Shown one piece after another: positions 33,413 to 43,352 of a stretch of 64,000 nt of DNA. Source of the stretch: Fragilaria crotonensis (taxonomy: Eukaryota > Bacillariophyta > Fragilariophyceae > Fragilariales > Fragilariaceae); NCBI GenBank assembly GCA_022925895.1, contig JAKSYS010000318.1, forward strand, positions 1 through 64,000, given 5' to 3'. A model generated the notes under the pieces. That model made no database searches and was not told the DNA's origin. It was given only the letters and a program-made list of their open reading frames with translations. The position numbers and the translations under genes were made by a program. Numbering within the stretch: the first letter of the stretch is position 1; each line of letters opens with the position of its first letter.

Positions 33413-33514
33413 CGCGTAAATAAGTAGCTTTGCGATCGGCTGGGATGGCGGTGACCGGAATGAAGTACATGGTGTTTGTGCCTTTGACGTCGCCGTAGCC
33501 TTGGGCGAGGCGCC

Positions 33515-35646
33515 CTATTTCTTCGGCGTTGGACTGTTGCCAGAGCGGTCCTCACTGCAATGGCTAAGCTCCGGTATTCTGCAAGTCGGCCCGTGTCGGG
33601 ATTGAACGCGTTTCCGTGGAAAGCATAGTGGACGCCGGCGTCGGCGGGGCTGGTTGGGCAGCGTCAAGCAGAGCGCACGAGCTGCCGCAGCGATATGGTG
33701 GAGAGGTCGCTGCTTGTTGGCGCGCGTGCCGTGCTGGTGGTGCACGGGACGACGGGTCGACGAGCGGGAGTTGCTGTCGGAGGTGTCGTGAGCTTTTTCT
33801 TGGTGAGCTTGAGGGGTGGATGGTCTTGGACGTAGGTCCAGGGGGAGCGGGGTTATACCGCAAAGACCGACGGCGTCGCTTACCGACGAACCCGGTGCTA
33901 GTTCGGAAGGTGTCGACAATCGTGTCGGATGGGAGCGGTGCGAACTGGACACGTCGCGGAGCGACGAGGAGAGAGGTGCCGAAGGGGAGACGTGGTGGAA
34001 CTGGGTGCACCCACCCTCAGAGGTGGGTCCACACTTGCCGATGGCGGCGGAGAACAATACCAACGGTTGTCGGGAGGCCACCCTCAGAGGTGCAACAGTA
34101 GCGTGACCAATGGGGTTGGTTTGCGGTGACGCAAGCGACGTGAGGATGCTGGTGAGTTCGATGAGCGCCCGATGATGGCTGTCGGTGAGCGGTGCTAATG
34201 GGGACGCTGGCGACGGATGGTGAAGCGCGTGGAGAATGTCGTGGATGCCGGCCAAGATGAGATCATTGGAAGACGCCAGGGGCATGGTGACCTTGGTCGG
34301 AAACCACGAGAGGGTATCGCACACGCGGGTGGCGCGGGTATCCCAAAGCCACACGGTGTAACACCGGTACGACTCTAGCGCGGGACCTGTGTACCAGCCA
34401 TCGGCGCCGTGGGGTGACCACGTGGTCCGTTCGGCAGGTTTGACGTGTACGAGGACACGAATGCCGGGGCGCAATCGGTGTCCGATTGAAGTCGACGGCG
34501 CCGTGCAATTGTGCATGGGCTGACAAACTCGGATTGATTCGAGATCCGCGGAGGAGGTTAAGCGTGAGCTCAGCCTGTGGAAGTAACTTGTCCCATAAGT
34601 GCAAAGGGAAGTTTTTGTCCACACTGCACAATCCGGAGATGAAGTGATTCTTGAATGTGCGAATCGCACGTTCGGCCGCATTGCGGCGATGCATGCCAGG
34701 GGGCACGAGCTGAAAATCAATGTCCTCGGCGACGAGAAATTGCTTGAGCGCAACAGTGCACTCATTGTCCAGGCGATGCAGGCGCGGGCGAAGGCCAGCA
34801 GCGACAAGGCGCGCATGGAGGCCTTGGAAGGCAGTAAGAATGCAGGGGCCGGTGCGACTCCGCATGGGGGCGACTAAAATACTGTTGCTGTCGTAGTCGT
34901 ACAGCACCAGAATGTAGTTGTTCCCGGTACTGGATGCAACCACGAACTTTCCAGTTTGGTCGGTGTGAATTTGGCCCGTATGAGGCTCCACGACCGATGC
35001 AAAGCAATGATGGGTGCGTTGGTTACTGGGGTCGCTGGTGGGAACTGGCACAACGTGGCAGCGCCGTCCTCGGAGGTGCTGGCGTCGTCTGGAGGGCACG
35101 CATCGGCTTTGGTGGACCGCTGATTTTTTCGTGTTTGGTCGAGGTGGCCCTTGACCATGGCCACCGAGGTCGGAGGGTGGGTGCGGAGCTTACGCGCGGT
35201 GAGGCCGAGGAAGTTTGGGAGAAATCCGCGCTCGAGGGCGCCATGGAGGGTAGACAAGGACGGCGAAAATAACGCCGCGTGGGCAAATGCGACAAGCTCG
35301 CTTGGGGTGGCAGACTGCACGACAGCAGCGGCGCACGGGGAGCACGGGAGAGGGACGCCACGCGACGCGGAGGCGGCTCAACGGCACGCGCCGTGTACGC
35401 CACGTCGGGCGGGACCAAGCTGAGATGCCACAATCCTGTGGCAGGTGTGCGTTCACCAGTGAGAAGGAGGCGCTCATGGTGATGCACGGTAACCGAGACG
35501 GCGTCGAACGTAACGTGACATCCGGAATCGCATAGTTGCCCTATGGATAGTAAGGAGACATGCGAGAGGGCAGGGACAATGTGGACGTGGCGGGCAGCGA
35601 ACGGGAGAGCGGGCAAATCGAGTTCGGCTTCATGAGTCGAATACAT
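33515..35646 (-). CDS. copia pre-integrase and integrase region (fossil)
   Basis: The pre-integrase part shows LSHVSLLSIGQLCDSGCHV. The integrase core shows the three acidic residues in HTDQTGKF, RLDNECTVALKQF and NAAERAIRTFKN, the DDE signature of copia integrases, followed by a C-terminal domain. Several overlapping frames are used, as expected for a decayed copy. The gene lies between gag and reverse transcriptase, which places the element in Ty1/copia and not Ty3/gypsy. Confidence 0.8.
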
Positions 35647-36001
35647 GATTGTACCGTTGGGGTTGCGGATTCCGATCGGGTTGCAGGTAGGGCGCTTATT
35701 GATGACGTGTGCGGAGACCGTACAAAAATGCGACGTGCTACCGCTGTCGGCGATGGCGCACGTGTCGGGAGGGATGATGGTGGGGGGACCTAAAGTGCTA
35801 ACTGTAGAAAGACAACTATAACCAGAATCGTTAGGAACGTTAGACGTAGGTGGTAGTAGTGTTGTGACAGCGGCGGCGATAGGCTCCCCGCAATGTCAGT
35901 CGCGAGCAGTGCTTGGCAACTGGCGGGGACGTCCGGAAGAGATGGTGTTGTTGCCGCCTTTCATCTTGAAGGCGGTCGCATCATCCTTGTGACCAGCGGC
36001 T

Positions 36002-36967
36002 TTACGATCGCAAGTGGCGGAAGTGTGATTGCGGTGTGTGCCTAAGCCGTGTGTCCAGCAGTAATACATCCGGCCGCCGTCGACAGAAACGTGGACGGTG
36101 GGTGCAGGTGGTGTGATCGCCGCCGGGGTGACAACAGCAACAGCAGCAGTAGGGAGGGGTGCTGACGCTGGCCTGATGGGCGCCATGAAATCCGGCGTCA
36201 CCCGCGGTGAGCTTGCGAAGGCGTTCCTGATTACCGAGTTTGAACTCGGATTTGAAAACTTCGAGCGTCCACTCATCGAGGGGTCGGAGGCGAAATTTCT
36301 CAGTAGTGGAGGCCAAAAGTCCTGTCTTTTCAAGCATTGCAAGGGTTAACGTGATGACGGTGACGTTTGGAATAGGAACCTGGCCCAACGCCGCAACACG
36401 TTGGATGTTGGCAATCTTGGCCCATAAGTCCTCGATTGGGTCATCAAGGTTCCACGGCTCCGAGAGGGCGGCGCGATTGCGTTCCAATTCCTCGGGGGTC
36501 ATGGTGCCGTATTCAGATCGGAGGTGCTCGAGCATGGCCCGCGGGGTAACATCACCGAAACCGAAATCGGGATCTTCCAATGCGCTAAGAAAGGACGCGT
36601 TAACGGCAGAAATGATTTGAGCAGTGAGAGCAGCGCTGAGACGATTATACAACGTCACATCGGCGACGGCCTGATTGTACTGGCGAATCGCTTCAGCGAT
36701 TTGGGCGGCAGTAGCACCGGCCGCTGCATCAGGGGCCGCACCGGGATGTCTTGGGACGATAAAGGGAACACCGGCGCGGACGAGGTATTCGGCATCACTA
36801 AGCAACATGGCCATATGGCCATGTGTACCACCGCCACGGGGGGAGTCGATGGCGCGCGCGTTAGTGTATAACTGACGCTGTAGAATCTGCAGCGTCGTGT
36901 TCGTGGGCTTGCCTTCAATTGGTGTGAGGACCGCGTACGGAAAGTTGAAATTCGCCGACGCCGCCAT
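36002..36967 (-). CDS. copia gag protein of young element
   Basis: A 321-residue frame, beginning MAASANFNFPYAVLTPIEGK, near the 5' LTR. Its helical middle (NASFLSALEDPDFGFG, TPRAMLEHLRSEYGTMTPEE) is the pattern of diatom copia gag proteins, which often carry a phrase like M-L-x-H-L-x-x-x-Y-G. A Cys/His-containing segment with YYCWTHGLGTHRNHTSATC, a knuckle-like motif of diatom copia gags, is read nearby (36,080-36,000). Structural protein of the particle. Confidence 0.8.
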   Translation of the reverse strand: MAASANFNFPYAVLTPIEGKPTNTTLQILQRQLYTNARAIDSPRGGGTHGHMAMLLSDAEYLVRAGVPFIVPRHPGAAPDAAAGATAAQIAEAIRQYNQAVADVTLYNRLSAALTAQIISAVNASFLSALEDPDFGFGDVTPRAMLEHLRSEYGTMTPEELERNRAALSEPWNLDDPIEDLWAKIANIQRVAALGQVPIPNVTVITLTLAMLEKTGLLASTTEKFRLRPLDEWTLEVFKSEFKLGNQERLRKLTAGDAGFHGAHQASVSTPPYCCCCCCHPGGDHTTCTHRPRFCRRRPDVLLLDTRLRHTPQSHFRHLRS

Positions 36968-37109
36968 GCTGCGAGAAAATGCGGATTAAATCGACGCAAG
37001 ATGCACACGAGGAGGCGTCGAAAATGACGAGAAGCGAGTAGTGTAGATGACTAAACTCGCGAAGACAAGCAATCTGAAGCGACGCTTGGGGGAAAGGTTT
37101 ATGTAGCTC

Positions 37110-37249
37110 TGTTAAAGAGGTAGATGTCGTTAAAACGATGAGCTACATAAATTATGATTGACTCGATATTTGAGTGGACCTGGGCTCGGTCATTGGAATG
37201 CTATGACCTTCCGGGTTACCCAACTGCGGGGTGCCCGGGTATAATAACA
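37110..37249 (-). repeat. 5' LTR of young copia element
   Basis: Identical to the copy at 31,713-31,852. On the plus strand it carries an ATG (37,154) whose frame stays open into the MATE gene. CTGCT follows directly (37,250-37,254). Confidence 0.95.
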
Positions 37250-37333
37250 CTGCTGCTCATTGCCAATTTGTCAATTCCAAGTGCGACTGATTGCTACAAT
37301 TGTGTTCGAGTGCCCATGGTACAGCGTGCATCA

Positions 37334-38992
37334 ATGACCGGGCGAACAATGTTGTTCGTGCTCCTTGCAATCTTGCATGGGAGGGCAGTGGCATTCAATG
37401 GCTTGCCTCCTGGTCCAGGAGTTCGTTTGCGGACAACAGCCATTCATACGTGCCAATCGCAGAGTGCAGGTCTGAGGTGTACAGGTCGTTTGAGAAGAAA
37501 ACTTCACACCAACCGAATCAGTCCAACGACTGGTAGAGCTACGACAATATTGTGTTTGCAACAGCACGCTAATGACGATGACACAAACTTAAACGATGAA
37601 GATCTACCTGAGTCTCAAGAAATCGCCGGTAACACTCCCGTTCCTCAAAAAGTCATTGCATCCAAACGCAAAATGATGGGCTTTGCCATCCCTGCCCTAG
37701 GGATCTTCCTTACCAACCCACTCCTCTCCAACATTGATAATGCCTTCGTCGGACAGACTGTCGGGGCCGCGGGCCTCGCTGCCTTATCTCCAGCAACCTT
37801 GTGTACCGACCAAGTTCTCTACCTATTCTCATTTCTATCTCGAGCCACAACCAGCCTTGTGTCTCGCGCCTATGCCGGCGGAAACAAGGAGAAGGCAAGA
37901 CAGGCCGCATCTGCACCACTCGTGGTCTCCTTACTCTGTGGCTTCGTTTTATCTCTCCTATATGCTGTCTTTACTCCTTCTGTGTTGAAAGCCATGAACG
38001 TCAACCCCTCCATTATTCCCAGTGCAGCGTCGTACATATACTGGCGCGGGGCCATTGCCTGGGCCGCTCTCGCTCAGTCCTGCGCGTTGCAGGTCATGTT
38101 GGCCACGCGTGACGCTGTCACCCCGCTCATTATTGTCGCAACGGCTGCTGTCTTCAACATTGTGGGAGACTCCCTGTTCTGCCAATGGCCCTTTCGGTGG
38201 GGTTGCGCTGGTGCTGCGGCGGCCACGTCCATTGCGACCTTGCTAAGTTCGGGATTGATGATTGTGGCTCTCAAACGAAAAGAATTGTTGCCGCCATTGA
38301 GAATGCCGAATAAGCAGGAATTGTTGGGATTGTCAGAGTTCACAGGCCCACTTATGGCCATTACTATTACAAGACTCATCAGTTTTGTGGCAATGCAGCG
38401 TCGTGCCATGACCCTGGGTCTCCAATCTCTGGCTGCCTACCAACTCAGCATCAACGTCGTGTCGTTCTTCCTCCTCTTTGCAGAACCACTTTCTCAATTA
38501 AGTCAGACAAATCTCCCTTTTCTTGTTGATGCCAACGACGGCGACGCCATTTTGGCCAACCTCAAATCCGTATTGATCTTGGGACTGGGCGCATCTGTTT
38601 GTGTCGGAGCCGTGGCATTCTTGGCGACGCGATTCCTGACAGGCATTGTCACGAATGATCCTGCAGTCCAACTCCTGGCGCGCAATTCTGCTCCGGCAGT
38701 CTTTTGGGTTGTCAATCAGGCCATTCTTGCCATTACGGTTGATGGCGCGATGCTGGCAAGTCGCGATTTTGGATTTTTGCTTCAAGTGGGTAGCCTGACG
38801 TGTTTGATGCAATTGTGTACTTTGAATTGGTGCAACAGTGTGGGGATGCTGTTGGGGTCGTTTGCGATTCGTCTCGGAACATACACAATCGCTGCTCTTG
38901 GAAGAGTGGCACTTGGAAAAGGTGTTATTGGTCCCATCATTCTGAAAAGCTTGAAGCGCAAGCCTGCGTTGCTAACGACAGGAGTGCGATGA
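37334..38992 (+). CDS. MATE-family efflux transporter, probably plastid-targeted
   Basis: A membrane antiporter of the MATE family, which exchanges organic cations or metabolites for H+ or Na+. From ATG 37,334 it has 552 residues; ATG 37,316 is an alternative, and the frame stays open back into the neighbouring LTR. Residues 1-20 form a signal peptide ending AVA, followed by F21-N-G, close to the ASAF junction of diatom plastid precursors, then an Arg/Thr-rich stretch like a transit peptide. The first transport segment (FAIPALGIFLTNPLLSNIDNAFVG, about 120-145) is typical of plastid DinF/EDS5-like MATEs. About twelve membrane segments follow. The frame is intact. A copia element inserted 84 bp upstream, so transcription may now start in or be altered by the LTR. 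Substrate unknown. Confidence 0.88.
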   Translation: MTGRTMLFVLLAILHGRAVAFNGLPPGPGVRLRTTAIHTCQSQSAGLRCTGRLRRKLHTNRISPTTGRATTILCLQQHANDDDTNLNDEDLPESQEIAGNTPVPQKVIASKRKMMGFAIPALGIFLTNPLLSNIDNAFVGQTVGAAGLAALSPATLCTDQVLYLFSFLSRATTSLVSRAYAGGNKEKARQAASAPLVVSLLCGFVLSLLYAVFTPSVLKAMNVNPSIIPSAASYIYWRGAIAWAALAQSCALQVMLATRDAVTPLIIVATAAVFNIVGDSLFCQWPFRWGCAGAAAATSIATLLSSGLMIVALKRKELLPPLRMPNKQELLGLSEFTGPLMAITITRLISFVAMQRRAMTLGLQSLAAYQLSINVVSFFLLFAEPLSQLSQTNLPFLVDANDGDAILANLKSVLILGLGASVCVGAVAFLATRFLTGIVTNDPAVQLLARNSAPAVFWVVNQAILAITVDGAMLASRDFGFLLQVGSLTCLMQLCTLNWCNSVGMLLGSFAIRLGTYTIAALGRVALGKGVIGPIILKSLKRKPALLTTGVR

Positions 38993-39301
38993 CTTGATTA
39001 ACTCAAAACTTTATGCCTAAGATATGAAATGGTAACGGCGGCGCTGTAGATGGTTATCAATCTTCTTGTTCTATGTCTTCCTTTTCCTTCGGAATATGCA
39101 ATGTATCAATACTAGCACCTCCAGGGTCTCGAATCCGGTATCACATCCGAGCCGAGGGTATTTCATCGGCATGACATATTCCGGTCGCCGAGTGTTGCTG
39201 ACCCTCACTCTCCTCTAGCCTGAATCACGCATACAAGGTGTGCTGCTCCCTTGTCCTGCATTTTTGGCATCTCAAATTCTGATTGCATGCACCCCGCCAT
39301 G
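38993..39301. other. short intergenic between converging genes
   Basis: A 309-bp stretch between the MATE stop codon and the stop of the minus-strand sulfotransferase. Only 3' flanks are expected here; no other feature was seen. Confidence 0.5.
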
Positions 39302-40804
39302 CTACTTCGAAACGAGCGCACTTTGCGACTCAAAGAGATAAACTGCATACTCATACAAATCCATATCGTATTGGTTGCGTTTTGCCAACGCTGCGTACTC
39401 CTTGGATTCGGGATCGAGGGGATCATGAATATTTTTACTTTGAGGTTCAAAGTAAAACATGTTATTCTTGCATGTTTGGGATACCTTGGATGGGAGATTC
39501 CAGCCAAAATATGATTCGATGCGTCGCAACGATTCTGTCTTTTCATCCAGCAATCCGATGAGGAATTTGGTTCGAAGCATTTCCTTGGCGACCACCAAAT
39601 GTTCCTCAGTCAATGGTCCCGTCATGGCATTCGTCAACGACCGGACCATCCAATTTTCGGAAATATCAGACGCAAACTGCTCCAAGGTCATTTCTCGAAA
39701 ATTCAACCCAATGACAGCTTCTTGATCTGGCATTCTCAAAAAGTAATACAGGGAAACCACCCGCTCTACCGGATTCCGAAAGAGTGCAAAGAGTCTTCCC
39801 TTATGATGCGTATCAAACAATTTGGTCGCCTCTCGTACATGCGGTGTGAGAACAACATCAACGATGCGGGAAGGTATGAGTCCAATCTCAGCGGCCCGTT
39901 GCAACCCCAATGGCGTCGATGTGTCAACATTGGCAAAGTTTCCAAATGGCTTGTTGATGAGTTCCAATTGTTCATCCAGCTGATGTCCCGCTCCTTGTTC
40001 GCAGGCCACGACGCGGCCCATACACATGGACATTATTAATTTCATGGTGGTGCCACCCGAACGAGGAATGTGCCAATAAATGGGAGTGTCCATCATTCCA
40101 ATCGGCAAGTCGTCGACGTTACGGTAGGCTTGATTGAAATCATGAGGGAGGAGGGAGTTTTCGGCAATGTCATCGATTTTTGCAATTTCCTTGCCTTCCA
40201 GGGGTGGGGGAAGGCTGTGACGGAGAAAGACGTAGAGGAGGAATAGCAGCATGCCGTATATTAAATACTTGGTGCGATCTGGTTCGTCTTCCGAATTACT
40301 TGAGTTTGCCAGGCAGTGTCGTTTGAGCATCCCACAGCTTTGAGTGCATAGAAATTGCAGGCGTGCGCGTGCTGCTGCTAGTATTCCTGGAAATGTTGCA
40401 GCTTTTTTGGTCGAATGCTTGCTCGAATTCGACGATGAGTTGTTGTTTGATTGTTTGGAATAAGGCAAATCTTCCAGGTCCATCGTTTTGCGACGAAGCT
40501 TTTCGTGATGTTCGGTGAGCATGTGCGATTCGTTGTGGTAGTTGATGGCCGTCCCCGATTGATTTATCAGGAAGGGTGTGAAATCTACAGCATCAGGGTC
40601 AATGACATCAACCATGTGACCGCGAGAATCGGCATCGTCGTCCTCCTTGTGGACGTACTTGCCATTATCGGCCTCGTCGTCCTCATCGTCTTCACCATTA
40701 TTATTTTCCGGACCTAGTGACTCCAGCAGTGAGTCTAGCTCTAGCATGCTGCAATCTTCTTCATCGTCGCGGTCATATTGCGATTGTGGATATTGTCGGC
40801 TCAT
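39302..40804 (-). CDS. type II membrane sulfotransferase
   Basis: A 500-residue PAPS-dependent sulfotransferase of the Golgi carbohydrate type (Sulfotransfer_2 / HS2ST-like group). A long acidic cytosolic tail (residues 1-170, with many D/E and an Asn/Ser run) precedes one membrane anchor (YLIYGMLLFLLYVFL, about 180-194). The lumenal domain has the 5'-phosphosulfate loop HIPRSGGTTMK (245-255) and the 3'-phosphate motif LFRNPVERVVSLYYF (341-355), both complete. The start is the ATG at 40,804 and the frame is unbroken. The tail of about 180 residues is unusual, as most such enzymes have short ones. The acceptor is probably a sulfated polysaccharide or glycan; that is inference from the family. 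It converges with the MATE gene. Confidence 0.88.
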   Translation of the reverse strand: MSRQYPQSQYDRDDEEDCSMLELDSLLESLGPENNNGEDDEDDEADNGKYVHKEDDDADSRGHMVDVIDPDAVDFTPFLINQSGTAINYHNESHMLTEHHEKLRRKTMDLEDLPYSKQSNNNSSSNSSKHSTKKAATFPGILAAARARLQFLCTQSCGMLKRHCLANSSNSEDEPDRTKYLIYGMLLFLLYVFLRHSLPPPLEGKEIAKIDDIAENSLLPHDFNQAYRNVDDLPIGMMDTPIYWHIPRSGGTTMKLIMSMCMGRVVACEQGAGHQLDEQLELINKPFGNFANVDTSTPLGLQRAAEIGLIPSRIVDVVLTPHVREATKLFDTHHKGRLFALFRNPVERVVSLYYFLRMPDQEAVIGLNFREMTLEQFASDISENWMVRSLTNAMTGPLTEEHLVVAKEMLRTKFLIGLLDEKTESLRRIESYFGWNLPSKVSQTCKNNMFYFEPQSKNIHDPLDPESKEYAALAKRNQYDMDLYEYAVYLFESQSALVSK

Positions 40805-42050
40805 TGCTCCTTGCTACTGGAAGAATTGGTACTCGGAGTGCTAAACAACGCCGGTAGTGGATTCTCTTTCTCGTAAACGGCTTTGTTTGTTCTTCTTCCT
40901 TACACAGCGCACTCCTAGATTGATGGGGTGTGGCGTGGCTCGCACTTGACAGACGGGGACTGCAACGGGACAAGGCAAGAAGACCAATGATCACAACGAC
41001 GGCGCCTGAGAATGAGTATGCACACCTGAAATTGCGGGAGTCATGCAAAGAAGTCACGAGCGTGAAGAGCTGAGAGTTGTGCCATCAAAGGGTCATACGA
41101 CTAGCACGTCATACGACTAGCACGTCATACTTCACGCTTCCTACTAGCACAGTACTTCATACAGAACTCCAGTACAAGTACAAGACTCACCTTTTTGCGC
41201 CGCAGACCCGTATAATTGCACGGTAGATTCGAACGCGCAAACCGTCGCACATGCTACTAGCACTTCCGCTTCCTCTGCCTCTAGCGTAGCAGCCTGTACA
41301 TTACCGAACTGTTCCATACTACAGCGCCGTGCAATACAAATACTGGTTGACAGTACCAGTACCCTGTATGATAGTGCTATAATTCCAAGCCTCCTTGTTC
41401 CTTGTATGCATACTTGTACCGTCTTGAAAAAAGTACACACCCACACACACTCATCATACACCATATGTCATACGAACTGCCTTGTGCAATCCACAGTCCA
41501 CCTAAAGTTAACGAAGCAAGAATTGCATGTCATCACCTCCTCACCATGTTGGTCAAGATGGTTCAAGATCTCGATTGTTTCTTGAGCTGCCGTATTTCCT
41601 CAAGAGGCTCTAGTAGACTTGTATGTAAGATCCCGAGTTGAAATCTTTGCTAGAGGAAATACGTCTGCAGCAAAATTCATAAAGTTACGGCTATATCGGT
41701 AAACACATAAACACACCGCTGGCAGATGTAGCGGGGCTCCACCATGTCTTTCATTTTGGTTGTCTTGTCCACATTGAATTGCTTGTCATCCCCCATGTTT
41801 TCGAACGAGTTTCTTAACTACGGTAAATCGATACGAGGGTCGCTACGCATCCTTCTGAAATCATCATATCGTGGGTGCAATTAGCTACTTCTACCAGGCA
41901 TGCTAATGCAACATAGTCGAGTAGATGTCTATTGTACAAACATCATAATGGGCATGGTTACTTCGGACCGTATTTTGCAACTCCCTAGGATACACTATAA
42001 CAACACAAACAAGCAAGTCAACCAACCACCTCCATCAGCATCATTGAAAC
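40805..42050. other. intergenic, small tandem repeat
   Basis: No gene recognised in about 1.2 kb. A 16-bp unit, GTCATACGACTAGCAC, is repeated in tandem at about 41,092-41,123 with a third partial copy. The sequence is otherwise rich in GTAC and simple pyrimidine runs. Confidence 0.5.
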
Positions 42051-43352
42051 TCAAGCATAAACTTCTGGACCAGTCATGGCATATTCATCCTTGACATCTA
42101 CTTTCGTGAAGGCTTCGTCCTTGTCGTCGACTTCATTGTCGCCATCGTCCTTGTTGTCGTCTTCCGTGTAGGCTTCGTCCTTGTTGCCTTCGTCCTTGTA
42201 GACGCCTTCCGCGTAGTCATCTTCCTTCTTGCGGCGGCGGCGGCGGCGGGCTGTGAGCACCAACGCAACAATGATCACGGCGACACCAGCAATACCTCCG
42301 ACAATTCCACCAATGATGGCACCAGTGTTGGAATCGGCTGTTGGAGCGTCTTCTGATTCGATAGGAGCCAAAGCCATGCGGAGCGAAAATCTACCCTCCG
42401 TTGTGTTCGCCTGGTCTTGCATCATGCGAGAGGCACTGCGTCCAGGCATGTGGTCAACAGAATCGCCAATTGTAAAGCGGAGGTTGCGGACTCGCGCATT
42501 GCCGAAGCGAAGCAACACTGTTCCACTTCCGACAAAAGGAACATTATTGAGGCCAGCGTCATAAAAAGAAGCCGGAAGGATGGTTTGAATAGTGAAATCA
42601 TATGGTCCATCTGGAGTAACTTCAGTCAATTTCTGAGGGCCAGCACTTGTAATCGCATCAAGGAAAGTTTGCCCTCGAGAATAAGTCAGGGTTAAGACGG
42701 AGGAGATCTGAATGCCGCTGTTTGCCGGAATCTGGATGCGAATGGTCACGGGATCTCCTTGGACAACCGGCGAAAGAATACATTCTTCAATGTATGGGTC
42801 CCACTGACAAGCGGTAAGCCCGTATTCAGTGCCAGCGGTCGGGTTATTCTCAGAGGCAGCTTCGCGATCAACATCAATGTCGTTGACCTCGAAGCCTGAA
42901 GCGAGATTAATTTTGACACGCACCTTTTGCTCGTCAAAATTGTAGACAGTATCAGAAGCGTCGTTTATCAGAAGCACGCTGGTGCGAACGCACACGTCGA
43001 GATATCCCGTGGAAGGATCGACGCCTGTCCTCCAAAGGCCGGACGAAGTGATGGTTTCTTGTTTAAAGAAAAGGCTTACAGCGCGAAGAGACTCAAAAAC
43101 AGTACTGATATCTTGTACCTGTGACGAAGGGAAGGTAGTAGGGGTGACGCAGTCGATTTTAAAGATGTTGACGATGAATCTTCGGGGAGTGTTGGGAACC
43201 CGGTAATTCAATAAGATCGTCAGCAAACCTGAACCAGTGCTATCAGGTGTCGCAGTAACATCTCCAACACGCCGGAGATACCACCAATCGGTGTCGAAAG
43301 ACATGGCAGAGGCGAAGGTAAGTCCAATGACCAAAATGTTGAAAAACTTCAT
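42051..43352 (-). CDS. secreted type I membrane protein, acidic tail
   Basis: From ATG 43,352 the protein has 433 residues. I chose this start, and not the one 22 codons upstream, because it places a clean signal peptide first (residues 1-16, ending ASA). The outer part (17-343) is Thr/Val/Ser-rich with predicted beta strands and five cysteines (C68, C121, C182, C191 and nearby), suggesting an adhesin-like or wall-associated beta domain. A membrane segment at 344-368 (GAIIGGIVGGIAGVAVIIV) has GXXXG motifs and is followed by RRRRRRKK, so the tail is cytosolic. The tail (377-433) consists of acidic DEA(F/Y) and KDE repeats. I do not recognise a family. Likely diatom-specific surface protein. 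Confidence 0.75.
   Translation of the reverse strand: MKFFNILVIGLTFASAMSFDTDWWYLRRVGDVTATPDSTGSGLLTILLNYRVPNTPRRFIVNIFKIDCVTPTTFPSSQVQDISTVFESLRAVSLFFKQETITSSGLWRTGVDPSTGYLDVCVRTSVLLINDASDTVYNFDEQKVRVKINLASGFEVNDIDVDREAASENNPTAGTEYGLTACQWDPYIEECILSPVVQGDPVTIRIQIPANSGIQISSVLTLTYSRGQTFLDAITSAGPQKLTEVTPDGPYDFTIQTILPASFYDAGLNNVPFVGSGTVLLRFGNARVRNLRFTIGDSVDHMPGRSASRMMQDQANTTEGRFSLRMALAPIESEDAPTADSNTGAIIGGIVGGIAGVAVIIVALVLTARRRRRRKKEDDYAEGVYKDEGNKDEAYTEDDNKDDGDNEVDDKDEAFTKVDVKDEYAMTGPEVYA

Larger units (their letters stand above)
31713..37249 (-). mobile_element. Ty1/copia element, both LTRs, very young
   Basis: Two 140-bp LTRs (31,713-31,852 and 37,110-37,249) begin TGTTAAAGAGG and end TATAATAACA. 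They look identical over their full length. The 5-bp direct repeat CTGCT flanks the element on both sides (31,708-31,712 and 37,250-37,254). Reading on the minus strand, gag (36,967-36,002), a pre-integrase region, integrase and then reverse transcriptase-RNase H follow, the copia order. Identical LTRs mean a very recent insertion. Even so, its coding sequence appears broken, with about half a dozen interruptions. LTRs of 140 bp are short for a copia element. The right LTR ends 84 bp before the MATE start codon. Confidence 0.95.

Noticed and set aside
37154-37333. LTR ATG as true start of the MATE gene
   Set aside because: The downstream ATG gives a complete signal peptide with an A-F junction. 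The LTR is a recent insertion, so its ATG cannot be the original start.
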